Shown here: positions 10,588 to 20,852 of the stretch, piece by piece
How positions within the stretch are numbered: position 1 is the stretch's first letter
Layout: every line of letters begins with the position of its first letter
The notes under the pieces: generated by a model
What the model saw: only the letters and a program-made list of their open reading frames with translations
The model's database searches: none
Told to the model about the DNA's origin: nothing
Assembly: GCA_949152475.1 (NCBI GenBank)
Contig: OX424560.1
Location: 26,165,106 to 26,229,105 of the forward strand
Direction of reading: 5' to 3'
Length of the DNA: 64,000 nucleotides
Source of the DNA: Terebella lapidaria
Lineage: Eukaryota > Annelida > Polychaeta > Terebellida > Terebellidae
Program-made: the position numbers and the translations under genes

Positions 10588-10950
10588 ATGGGGGCGCCAT
10601 AGCTCGATGATATAGATAGATAGATAGATAGGTAGATACTTTATTCAGTCCACATGGAAACTTGTTTTACAACTGGGAACATGACACATATGCCCACAGA
10701 TCTGGATAATTGATACTCAATGCTTATCGAAAGACAGAAACCCGGGGTCGGGGAAATTCCCCTACTCTTTACGATAAATCCCGAGGGATCTTTTAGGTGT
10801 CAGACACCATAGACAGTGTCGGACACCACCCGGTCTTTGTTTTTACCCCCAGTCGAGCTGCACCGGCGTGGGAGGTTTTCGGGTACATGTGTCGCTGAGC
10901 AGACTCAACCAACGACCTCACTGTGGCGGAGCTTGTCCATGCGTGAGGAG
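10588..10950 (-). repeat. tRNA-derived SINE body, reverse orientation (copy A)
   Basis: Read on the minus strand, the element runs from a degenerate tRNA-like head (about 10950-10880) through aaaacctcccacgccggtgc, a central domain with gtgtccgacactgtctatgg and taaaagatccc, to a terminus in catcgagctatggcgccccc. The same body occurs at 55259-55540 and 13570-13800. The domain resembles a conserved core shared by many invertebrate SINEs. Confidence 0.7.
10606..10690 (-). mobile_element. Retroposon 3' tail with (TCTA)n inserted in the SINE
   Basis: This 85-bp block interrupts the SINE in copy A and is absent from the copy at 55290. On the minus strand it ends in gaataaagtatctacctatc followed by (tcta)n, a typical 3' end of a short 5'-truncated LINE or LINE-mobilised SINE. 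Confidence 0.7.
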
Positions 10951-12326
10951 ATTTTTACCGGAAATTGCCCTCGATTTTCCGCGGGATGCCGCGATTCTTT
11001 CCGGTGGTACACAGCACGCTGATTTATAGGCATGGTAAATATGTATTTCTCATTCATTTTTCAATTTGGTAGATGCATTGAAACAACCATTCACATGTGA
11101 ACATTGAAAATTTTATCCTGATGTAGATACACTGTGCAGTGCCTGTTTTCCATTTTTATCAAAAGCCCATGATTTTTACCTGGGTGTCCAGGATTTTTCC
11201 AGGCATTTTAAACAGGGCCCATGATTCTTTCCGGTAGCCCATGTGTATAAAATCACGTGTAAAATGTTATAACTTCATTGTGTGTAATTGAATAATATTA
11301 TGCATTGTATATGTCCACGATCATTATCGCTGTCACCACTGCAAAGCAAAATATGAAGATGCCGAAAAGACAGTTCAACACTGTACAGAAAGCCACAAGG
11401 ATGAACCAAGTACAGGTATACCAAGTACAGGTATTTACATTTTGACATTGACGGTGATGACGATGTGAAGTGCAATCCTTCCAAAGTGACATTATAATGT
11501 TGGATCTGGCGCGATTGCTGTGCCCAGCGATATGCTCCTTCACAGCCCAACAATGAAGACAATGAAAGTTGGAGGAGCTAACGAAAAGTCTCTTAAAAAA
11601 ATTTTAAGATTTGTTCGCATTGAGATTTCTTGAGCCTATTAACCAAATTTGATCGTTAGTGAAATATTTCAACCCGAGATATAGCTTTATGGTTTTGCCT
11701 GTATTCCTTTTATTCCCTTTTTTTTCTTCAATATTTTTTTTACCTTCAATCGTTGGATTTGAATGAAATTTTCTCCATTTGTCCAATATATGAAGCACAT
11801 GACCCATTCTTGTATGTACCTACTGGGGTTCATGAGGACGGATTCAAGGTTGATCTCTGGACTTTGTTCCAAAGTAATAATTCGAGAAACTTTCAGGCAA
11901 TGGATATGGAAATTTGCATTAAGGTTCATACCAGGGAAGAATCTTATTGATTTTGGGATTGATGCATCACATTACCAGCATTTCTGCTGAGTCATCATTG
12001 AGGCTCCCTGTATATCTCGAGAAATGTGCATCGTAGAGGATAACATACGTTATTTTCGGACCCGCGGCCCCAGGCAAACATGTCTTACTCTGGTGAACTT
12101 TGCCCTCAACCTAAAACGTTTTGCTGAATCACCATTTTGGTATTTTCGTCCATATTCCTCCTCTGGTTGTCGTTATCACGAGCTTGAGCGGTGGCCATCT
12201 GGGAGCCGAAAAAAATGCGTGTTTGCCGAAATTAATAACGTAATCAAAGATAAAACATACGCTGCAATCGTTACAAAACTTTGACGGACCAAAAAAACAC
12301 GTAACATTCGCAATAATTCACAATGG
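10951..12326. other. Copy A third block, non-coding
   Basis: The block matches 55541-56905. It includes phrases such as gattctttccggt and a tandem aagtacaggtataccaagtacaggt. Short open frames near 11753-11990 recur in copy B (56255-56585), but they have no recognisable domain and their preservation is explained by recent duplication. Confidence 0.6.
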
Positions 12327-12843
12327 TGCCAATGTTTTTCATGTTGTCCCTACGATATTGAAGCAGAACCTAATTTTTATAATATAATATTATTTTACTT
12401 TTCGGGGGAGCTTGTAGTCCGTCTCGGATGGACAAGAGATAGTTTAATGTGCACTTGTAAATTGATAGTACAGAAGTTACTCTTGTCTACGAAACATTTA
12501 CTTCAATTTATTTAATGCAGATCATATCCATTTCTCCACCTACAAACTCCCCACAACATTCCGACTGAGCCACTTTGTCGTTCTGTTCGCTATATCATGC
12601 ATATAAACATATCGGGAATTTTGTCCGTCCTAAATCCGTTACTTTTTGACGATTTATGAGAGCAAAATAATGAATATTTTTTTACCGGTTACAAACAGAC
12701 TGTTTCTCGTATATTCGATCGATCACGGGGCAACAAGATATTGAAACTGTGACAAATATTTTTTTAAAAATATAGACCATCTTTCAAATTCGCAACCAAA
12801 TTTCCTGAGCGTGAAATCCGCCATATATAATGTAAGTTAAATA
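12327..12843. other. Copy A final block and Academ empty site
   Basis: 12327-12329 (tgc) is the single-copy target site of the Academ-like element, which in copy B is flanked by tgc at 56906-56908 and 62846-62848. Positions 12330-12843 then match 62849-63360 closely. Homology ends at gtaagttaaata. No gene is visible. Confidence 0.85.
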
Positions 12844-13374
12844 TGCTACTCGTATGTAACAATTCTCTGCCATATTACAGTAGCGTTTACGTTTGATTTT
12901 ACAGGTTAACATGTTTGAAACGGCAGAATCTTATAAACAGTAGTGGGAAATGTTTGATATTCACCAGTGAAAATCCTGGGCTCTTCGGTGAAAATCCCGG
13001 GCATGCCTAAGCGAGCCGGAAAAAATCAGGGGCTTCTGGTTTTATTTCACTAGCTTGAACGCTGCAATAAATACCCTCCAGTTTGTTTTCTTGTGTTGCA
13101 ATTATTATATACATACTGACGAAGGGCTTTGCACATTGGTGAGCGAAAATATGCAGTAATCATTCAACAATTTGTAATATTTCAAGCCTGCCCCGAATTT
13201 GCCGTTCAAATAACAATTGTATCATTGTGAATTACTGCTCAACTCAAGTTCTCTTCGCAATACCATCAACAGCTATTTAACTAACTATTTCGGCCACATT
13301 TATTATTGAAACATCGGTAATCACTGTTTTTTTTCTCCACAATCAAAACATACCTGCTTAATATATTTACTTCC
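12844..13374. other. Non-coding stretch after copy A
   Basis: No gene. Around 12960-13040 there are repeated gaaaatcccgggc / gccggaaaaaatc phrases that are inverse to the gattctttccggt phrases at 10990-11250, so the 10.9-13.5 kb interval is loosely bracketed by inverted copies of the same degenerate repeat. Confidence 0.5.
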
Positions 13375-13800
13375 CGGAAAGGATCACGGGCTTCCCGTGG
13401 GAGATTCGTGGGCTTCCCGGGTAAAATCAAGGGCACTTTTCCAGTAAAAATTCCATCACGTATGGGCAAGCTCCGCCACAGTGGACCTGTAGATCATGGG
13501 CCGAGCGCTCAGCCACTGCACCATCACGCCCCCCAGAGCGCGTCGGTTGGTTGGTTGGTTGTACTAGGGGTTATGGGGGCGCCATAACTCGATGATATGC
13601 CCCCAGATCTAGATAATTGTTCATCAATGCATATTGAGAGACCGGGGAACCGGGACCGGGGAAATCCCCTACTCTCTACGATAAATCCCAAGGGATCTTT
13701 TAGGTGCCAGTAACCATAGACAGTCTCTGACACCAGCCGGCCTTTATTATTACCGCCAGACGGGCTGCACTGGCGTGGGAGGTACAAGTGGCAGTGCCAA
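13375..13800 (-). repeat. Composite SINE remnants, reverse orientation
   Basis: On the minus strand, 13555-13475 contains a tRNA-like head (ggcgtgatggtgcagtggct) without a recognisable box B, running into actgtggcggagcttgccca. 13800-13570 is a third copy of the SINE body ending in ccataacc. The block 13375-13440 holds repeated gggcttcccggg phrases. I read this as one or two overlapping insertions of the same SINE family. Confidence 0.6.
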
Positions 13801-14940
13801 ACAGATGTGCGGAAAAAAAACTTAAGACAAAAAAACACATTTTACTTTTTAGTTTATTCAAGTTTTGCATAGTCGTTTGCAGGGGTCGAGGATTAGGGAG
13901 AGGGTCGAATATTAGGTACTTTGACGAGATATGTCAATGTCGATTGGTGTTTTGCACTGACATTTGATAAGTACAACTATTATAAGTTCAAAAACTAATC
14001 ATTGCTTGCTATAATTTAAGTTGAAACTGTCATATTATTAAGCTTTCCTGCTTGTGCATGAGCTTGGTATTTTCATTTTATTGATTTATTTATTGATGTG
14101 CTTGCAGTCCACTTGAGTTAGATAGAATAAGCATATTGTATAATTAAGGTTTTATGTCCATCTGGTTAGGGTTTTATATTTAGGTTGTTTCACACGTAGT
14201 TAATTTTACTGAGGATGTTTCACATACTCCCAATGGCATCAGTAGTGAGGTCATTCTAGATTACTTGGTGTCATTGTACTCTGTTCACCTGGTTGTTGGT
14301 TAGTAGCATTGTGTCACTACGTGGTTACTTATTTCATCTTACTGTTATTTAAGCTGAATTATTTAGTCTAGTTCAATCAAGCCTGTCAGATTTAGTTGTA
14401 GTTCGTGATTAATAGTTTATTTCTGATAGGTATTGAGTCTTAAATAATATAGTATAAATGAAATATTAATATTATATCTTAGTAGATTCCATAAATTAGT
14501 TGAATCAATTTCATCAAAGTTAATAAATTATTGTTATTATTAGTTTCCAAACTTATATATTTGGGATTGGATTCACTGTTGGTTGAACCAGTTTATGTAC
14601 TGTATATTGTAATAACTTAGTTCATTGTTACAGATCTGGGTGATCTGTAGAGTTGAGTGACATAACAGTAAACGAATAACATTCACCATTTTATATCATC
14701 ATAGACTCATAGTCCTACATCACTTTCATTCATTGTTCATCTTTTTTCCATTTTTTATCAACACTGTTGATTTCTCGTTATCATTGCTATTCCGAACTGT
14801 ACATCACACTGTGTGTGCTCGACTTGTATAGTGGAATTGCAGTCTGCCGATAGTACCTGTACTCAGTTATTGGATTTGATTTTGGTGATCAAAGTGGTAC
14901 TGGTGATTTTGTCAAATTTGGTGTTTCACTTTGGGTTGAT
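13801..14940. other. AT-rich stretch without genes
   Basis: I find no open frame with a domain. It lies immediately upstream of a gag-like reading frame and may be its LTR and leader. The segment ttggtgtttcactttgggt (14918-14936) could be a primer binding site, but I cannot identify LTR boundaries. Confidence 0.4.
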
Positions 14941-14945
14941 TCATC

Positions 14946-15240
14946 ATGGCTGGTAGAGATGTTCCTCAGTGCAGAGGAACGCCGTGGACTTATTTTTGAT
15001 TTGGATTTGTCACATCGAATTGTCATCGAATTTTCATCCTTTCACAAGACAGCGGAAACTTTCACAAGACAGGGGAAATTATTTTCAGTAAGATTCCTGT
15101 GCCTGCTGGAGAGGTGGATTTCGACACTTGGCGTTTGTTGGTGGCAAAACCCGTATCCTTCATCGGAATCTCCTCTTGCCATTGGCCTGGTGTCGGTGGT
15201 GATTGGCCTGGTGTCAGTGGTGGTTATAGATCGGGTATAG
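14946..15240 (+). pseudogene. Gag-like fragment of an LTR retrotransposon (PNMA-type motif)
   Basis: The stretch opens with an ATG (MAGRDVPQCRG) and, after a stop and frame changes, encodes IPVPAGEVDFDTWRLLVAKP at about 15095-15155. A proline-glycine-glutamate motif followed by a phenylalanine-x-x-tryptophan motif is typical of the capsid start of Gypsy/PNMA-like Gag proteins (family form PGE..F..W). The frame then degenerates into a repeated WPGV phrase (ggcctggtgtcggtggtgat twice). No protease or polymerase follows. It is a small dead remnant. Confidence 0.5.
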
Positions 15241-15992
15241 GGACTGGCGTAATCATATAATCATAATTCGAACATGAAGCAGCCATATTATGAGGTTGTG
15301 TCCTGATGAAAACACCTGTCACAGTCTAACGACAAAAGAGAAAGAATATAGTAATACATTCTAGAAAAAACGTCACTGTAGTGATGCGAGCATCAAACAT
15401 GAGACAATCAAATTATCAGGTCGTATTTTGACGAAAACACCTGTCACATAAAGGCAAAATGGACACAATAGCTTGACCCCCAGGGAGTAGGAAAAAAGTT
15501 CAGCCATTCTTATCACTTAATATACAATGTTGAAAAACGGATGAAAGTAAATTATTAAATCAAATTTTAGGTTTCAGATTAGAAAATCTAAGGTACTTAT
15601 GATGACAAATATGACAGAAGTGAATTTCAGGAACATGACAATTGATTTCAAACACAATATATTATCCTTTATTAATTACTATCACCCAATTAAACAGTTA
15701 TAATCCAGCGTCTCCTCTGGTCAAAAAAAGTATCGGACCTGAATACGCCAAGCAAACTGAGGATAGGTACTCATTGTTCTGTGATAATATGCGGACAATG
15801 TGACAATACAAATCTCACACAGGATTCAACCAAGATGATCAAAGTCAACTGGAGGGGAATCACCTTTAGATTTATACAAATTATATCATACATACTGCCA
15901 CTCACATTGCCAAATCCTATCATTGAAATCGTTCTTGCTCATTTGATGTATGTCTAACAAGACACTTTCACCATCAAGTGGTGTACCATCGC
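15241..15992. other. 3' flank of the first fucosyltransferase gene, with tandem repeat
   Basis: 15264-15447 contains two units of a repeat of about 105 bp (aacatgaagcagccatatta ... gaaaacacctgtcac). The same pair lies downstream of the second gene, where it is split by a 1.4-kb TIR element (26915-27021 and 28470-28545). On the minus strand a candidate poly(A) signal AATAAA lies at 15673-15668, about 320 nt past the stop codon. No other gene is visible. Confidence 0.7.
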
Positions 15993-17558
15993 TCACCACC
16001 CACCAGCCTCTCGTAGTTTGGCCATGGTGTCATGCTCACATACATCCTGCCACCAGTCTCTATAATTCCCCTGTTCACTCCGTTTGTACGACGGCTCCAC
16101 GATGCCGTTAATCTTATACTTGTTTGTATGTAGTGCCTCGCAAATGAAACAGTAGTACCCAACTCGATGGATCTTCTGGAACTTGCCTTTCCACTCGAAA
16201 TATTTGAAGTATTCTTCTTCATGCGATGAAAGGTAGTGAAGATAGTCGGCTAATTCTTTAGGCGACTTGTAGTCTAGAGCATTGATGATAGACTTCTTTG
16301 GGACTATGGCAGAATAATTGGCAAGTCCAAGAGTGATCGGAATCATTTCTACGTTCATTGGGCGGTGGAGCTTCTCGGAGAAGTATTCCTTGCAGAATTG
16401 ATTCTCAAACGACAGGTAGAACTTATACTTCTTCTCAAACTTCCTGTAACAGTCCGTGCCCCAGGGGCACGAGAAATTTCCACAAAGACCGTAGATGTCC
16501 ACGTCTATGTACTTGCTCAGTTCTTTGACATAGACTTCTCTCATCGATTGCGTGAAGCAATGACTCACCATCCATGCCACTGATCTTGTTTTATTAGCTA
16601 GTGGGATCCTAGGTTTGTACTGATAGGGTGACGCTTTATGCACGTAGGTGCAATGAGGCGTAGGTAGGTCGGCATCCATGCGGTAGTTTACCGTCAGGTT
16701 AATTTGATTTTCAAACTCCTCAAGGTATGTCGCTGAAGGTGAAAGAGGTGGGTCCCTGTCTATATGTACATATAGTTTTTGTGGGTCACGAACCGCAGGA
16801 AAGTTCGGCTTGTCACGATTAAAAAACAGAAGCATGTCCGCTTCCTTCAGCTTCGATTTGTCACCAATCATTTCACATTGCTGATACTCACAATTGCTGA
16901 ATGGGTGCATCCCTGTTGCTGCAACCTCTGACCAAACCAAGCCGAACTTTGTTGACCAATATAAAATTTTTTTGACTTCGTTTTTTGTCTCACCTGAGTT
17001 TTTTTCATCCATGATAGGTTCTGGCGTGAGTTTCACCTCCTTTTCCTCCCTACTCATCGTAGTCAGGGACATATTGTCATTTGTAGTCAGACTGGTGACA
17101 TGCATGTGCTTCCCAGCAGAAGCACTCAGTTTTACTTCCTGACGTTCGTTTTCTGTTTCCTTCTGTTCAGAATTTATTTTCTTTTGTACAATGTCTGAGT
17201 CAAGTGCTCCATGCGATTCTCCCTCAGAACTTCTTGAGACATCATGAACATTTCTTTCTAGCATCGATAAAGATTTTTCATCCCTTGCCTCACCAGCAGC
17301 ATATCGATCCAACCTATTTATTCTCTCAAAACCTGACAAGTATACATGTGTTGTAACTATGACGCATACTGTCAGCAATAGGATTAAAAGTGTTCTTATA
17401 TTTGACAATTGTGACATCTTTTTTGGCACTGTCAATGGAAAGTCATGATTTTCAAGTTTGGAACAGATCCCTGTCACAAAGAGTGTACAAACAATTTTGA
17501 CACTTGTCATTTCCTGATCACATTTAAATTTACTTCCTCTCCACCTGGCGGCTAACAT
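15993..17558 (-). CDS. Alpha-1,3-fucosyltransferase (GT10), intact single-exon gene
   Basis: The frame encodes up to 521 residues. It has a type II Golgi enzyme layout: a short cytosolic tail, a hydrophobic anchor at about residues 55-76 (LLILLLTVCVIVTTHVYL), a Ser/Thr/Lys-rich stem to about 195, a GT10 N-terminal domain (about 196-305, ILYWST, FFNRDKPNFP) and a C-terminal GDP-fucose-binding domain (about 322-505). The GT10 signature is clear: KFYLSFENQFCKEYFSEKL at 379-397, then a short IPITLG and NYS. GT10 enzymes move fucose from GDP-fucose to N-acetylglucosamine on glycans. N-glycosylation sequons (NLT, NKT, NFS, NYS) are present. Met48 gives a conventional short tail and has a counterpart in both paralogues, so I favour it over Met1 or Met17. 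The paralogue is at 29135-30652 and a broken copy is adjacent. Exact glycan specificity cannot be told. Confidence 0.93.
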   Translation of the reverse strand: MLAARWRGSKFKCDQEMTSVKIVCTLFVTGICSKLENHDFPLTVPKKMSQLSNIRTLLILLLTVCVIVTTHVYLSGFERINRLDRYAAGEARDEKSLSMLERNVHDVSRSSEGESHGALDSDIVQKKINSEQKETENERQEVKLSASAGKHMHVTSLTTNDNMSLTTMSREEKEVKLTPEPIMDEKNSGETKNEVKKILYWSTKFGLVWSEVAATGMHPFSNCEYQQCEMIGDKSKLKEADMLLFFNRDKPNFPAVRDPQKLYVHIDRDPPLSPSATYLEEFENQINLTVNYRMDADLPTPHCTYVHKASPYQYKPRIPLANKTRSVAWMVSHCFTQSMREVYVKELSKYIDVDIYGLCGNFSCPWGTDCYRKFEKKYKFYLSFENQFCKEYFSEKLHRPMNVEMIPITLGLANYSAIVPKKSIINALDYKSPKELADYLHYLSSHEEEYFKYFEWKGKFQKIHRVGYYCFICEALHTNKYKINGIVEPSYKRSEQGNYRDWWQDVCEHDTMAKLREAGGW

Positions 17559-17765
17559 AGCATACGCCTCGGCTGCTACTCGATAACAAAATCAATCACA
17601 TTTATGTTGACCTTTTCTTGCAACCTGTCCACTTATTCTCTGGTCGACACCACACGAATTAAATGGTTCCACTTATGCGGTAAATACACACAGTACAAAT
17701 CAAATACATCGATATACACATATATTACTTCACCTAACATCTGCAAAGAGAAAAATGTTTATCAA
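17559..17765. other. 5' flank of the first fucosyltransferase gene
   Basis: This short intergenic stretch is similar to the upstream flanks at 18961-19190 and 30653-30880 (shared cacacgaattaaatggttcc acttatg and aaatac phrases). The duplications therefore included upstream sequence, possibly the promoter. I cannot place a TATA box with confidence. Confidence 0.6.
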
Positions 17766-18960
17766 ACCCTTTAATCTTATACTTGTTTGTATGCAGTGTC
17801 TCGCAAATGAAACAGTAGTACCCAAGTCGTTGGAACTTCTGGAACTTGCCTTTCCACTCGAAAAATTTGAAGTATTCTTCTTCGTGTGATGAATGGTAAT
17901 GAATATATAGTCGGCTGATTCTTTAGGCGACTTGCAGTCTAGAGCATTGATGATTGATCTCTCTGGGACGATGGCAGAATAATTGACAAGTCAAGGAGTG
18001 ATCGGAATCATTTCAACATCCGTCGGGGCGGCGAAGCTTCTCAGAGAAGTTTTCCTTGCAGAATCGATTCTCAAACGACAGAGTTTGGTGACACTTTATG
18101 CACGAATGAGGCATAGGCAGGTCGGCATCCAGGCGGTGGTTTGCCGTCAGATTGATCTGATTTTCAAACTCCTCAAGGTATGTCGCTGAAGGTGAAAGAG
18201 GTGGGTCCCTGTCTATATGTACATATAGTTTTTGTGGGTCACGAACCGCAGGAAAGTTCGGCTTGTCACGATTAAAAAACAGGAGCATATCCGCTTCCTT
18301 CAGCTTCGATTTGTCACCAATCATTTCACATTGTTGATATTCACATTTGCTGAATGGGTGCGTCCCTGTTGCCGCAACCTCTGACCAAACCAAGCCGAAC
18401 TTCGTTGACCAATATAAAATTTTTTTGACTTTGTTTTTTGTCTCACTTGAGTTTTTTTCATCCATGATTGGTTTGGGCGTGGTTTCCACCTCCTTTTCTT
18501 TCCTACTCATCGTAGTCAGGGACATATTGTCATTTGTAGTCAGACTGGTGACATGCATGTGCATCACGGCAGAATCACTCAGTTTCACTTCCTGACGTTC
18601 GTTTTCTGTTTTCTTCAGGTCAGAATTGTTTTCCTTTTGTACAATGTCTGAGTTCTGTACTTGCGATTCCCCGTCAGAACTGCTTGAGACATCATGAACA
18701 TTTGTATCCAGCATTGAAAAAGGTTTCTCATCCCTTGACTCATCAGCGGCATATCGATCCAACCTATATACTGTCTCAAAACCTGACAAGTATACATGTA
18801 TCGTAACTATGACGCATACTGCCAGCGACAGGATTAAAAGTGCTTTTTTTCTTGACAAATTTGACATCGTTTTGGCACTAGCACTGGGAAAGTCGTGAAT
18901 CTTAAGTTGGAAATAGATCAGTGCCCTAAAGATGATGTAAACGGTTTTGACATTTGTCAT
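17766..18960 (-). pseudogene. Broken fucosyltransferase copy (GT10 pseudogene)
   Basis: Read on the minus strand, the 5' half (18960-18070) is nearly identical to the gene at 29135-30652, including the anchor, the stem and the start of the catalytic domain. After ADLPMPHS an internal deletion removes roughly 70-80 codons and joins directly to LSFENRFCKENFSEKL. The frame then shifts and stops at 18013. The remainder of the catalytic domain can still be followed from 18012 to about 17766 with further lesions: a stop near 17985 and an in-frame change around tgaatatatagtc at 17910. The ending beyond the homologue of residue 470 is missing. It sits tandem to the intact gene at 15993-17558 and is transcribed, if at all, in the same direction. 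Confidence 0.92.
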
Positions 18961-20277
18961 TTATTGATCACAACTAGACTACTTCCTCTCCACTGGCTGC
19001 TAACATATCACACGCTATGACTGTTATTCAATAAGAGGAATCAATGACATTCATGTTGACCTTTTATTTTCTGGACGATACCACACGAATTAAATGGTTC
19101 CACTTATGTGGTAAATAGACACAGTAAAACTTAAATACTTCAATACACGCATATTACCTCATCATGTTCATGTAACACCTGCAATGAGAAACAAGTTGAT
19201 CACTTATTTTTGAAGCAATTCGAGCCTTGACTATGAAGCCGCTGTGTTGTCCATAGATATTACGAAATGATTCATACACTGTTTCTCGGCTTTACTCGCG
19301 AAACCAAGTCTCTTCAAGACGTTGTGTAGGACGAGACACAGGACGGCTCCGTGTATCTTTTAATATTTGGTTGTCAACCAAGACAACTACAGTGAGAGGC
19401 GAGGACGATAGCCACTTTCACACACACTTTCTCTCTTCAGTGTCTTAATCAAGATTTTTGTACAAATAGCGCTATATGATCACTATACCTGACTTTGATA
19501 GAAGTCTCTTACATTGATTTACGTTCATTTTCTCATACAACTTCTTCGCAACTACCACAGGGTTCGGATGAGCTACTAGGACACCGGAAATACACCTGTT
19601 TGGCAGGAATGCATCACTACAATGTGAAAGTCATCAAGTATGTATTAAAAAGCTTATATTCAGTTAGATGGCCCATTCCCATTGCGAGCAATGGTTGGTT
19701 GTATCCCATTTCCAGCCAGATCCATCCAAAGGCTGGGAGTGCAGCACAGATGGGCCCCTTGTCTGTTATACGGTGTCATAAAATTTGTCTAGGCCATCCT
19801 GTATGGCTGTCCCCCCTCATATCCTAGTATTTGTACATTCAGAAGAATTTGCCCTGGAAGTTTTTCCAGTGGAAAGAAAATGAATCATATCAATTCATTT
19901 GACACACATTCAGGAATGATCCATGCGAATAGATGTAGACAGAAACAAAAATGTGATATACATGTATACTAACTTACATATAACTTACTCAATACATAGA
20001 TATACTAGTATGCGATATGCACATATTAAGAGAAATGAATAAAAGTGCAGGAATGGGATATTCCGGAACCAGCTGAGTTTTTTCACAGTAAATGTAAAGG
20101 CCAAAAAAAAATGTTTTGGTTTGCGTCCCGGTGATGCTCCGAAATCGGTGCTATGGCGCTGAGGTTTTTTTTTTTGGAGTACCGGTTTATGTATTTTTTT
20201 TTTGCACAAAAAGTGTGCTTGTACCATATTTTTTCTCTGGAACAGTAAAAGTATAGATTTATTCAAAGTCTATTTGA
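18961..20277. other. Upstream flank of the pseudogene, duplicated at 30653-31660
   Basis: Most of this stretch is shared with the region upstream of the second intact gene, including gagcaatggttggttgtatc (19684) and ccatccaaaggctgggagtg (19721). It contains no recognisable coding sequence. From about 20080 it becomes low-complexity (runs of t and a) and leads into a small transposon. Confidence 0.6.
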
Positions 20278-20281
20278 CCTA

Positions 20282-20718
20282 CGGTGGCTGACTTAGGACA
20301 CCCCAAAAAAAGAATTTGCCGTCATTTCGAGAAAATTGTTTACGACAGCAATATTGTTTTTTATCTCGTCATCTCCAGTTAAATATCTCGTTATTTCAAG
20401 ATAATTATGTCGTTATTTCGAGATAGTTGAATCATCTCATTAATCACATGTTAATGAGATATCTCATTATTTCGAGATGCTTATGTCGTTACATTGAGAC
20501 AGTATAGTTATATAGGACTAAAAAAAATACTGGTTTTTTATTTCATTATTTTGATATAGTTACCTCGTTATCTCAAAATAACGAGATTACTCTCGAAGTA
20601 ACGAGATAACTATCTCGAATAACGAGAAAAAAAAAACAATATTTTTTTTTGTTTCCTATATAATTATCTCAAAATAACAAGATAAAACAAGTTTTTGCAC
20701 AACCTAAATCAGCCACAG
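20282..20718. mobile_element. TA-flanked MITE with ATCTCG/CGAGAT palindromes
   Basis: Left end cggtggctgacttagg and right end cctaaatcagccacag form a terminal inverted repeat of about 16 bp with two mismatches, flanked by TA (20280-20281 and 20719-20720). The 437-bp interior is built from short palindromic words such as atctcgttatttcgagat in both orientations, so it could fold extensively. TA duplication suggests mobilisation by a Tc1/mariner-type transposase. It has no coding capacity. Confidence 0.75.
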
Positions 20719-20852
20719 TATGGATCGAATAACGAGTGGAATATAGTAATTGATGACAGAATCAATAAAAATAGACATGTACAGTGTAATGGAAAAAAAT
20801 CATAAAAACAACTAAAAAAATTGTAAATGTAAAATTAGCCCAAGGGCTAGGA
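20719..20852. other. Short AT-rich spacer
   Basis: No feature is recognised between the two non-autonomous elements. Confidence 0.5.

Noticed and set aside
11753-11990. Short frames shared with 56255-56585
   Set aside because: They are open in both copies only because the copies are nearly identical; no homology to a known domain.
16894-17142. Plus-strand frames of 82 codons repeated at 18347 and 30036
   Set aside because: They are antisense to the fucosyltransferase coding sequence and repeat only because the genes are duplicated.
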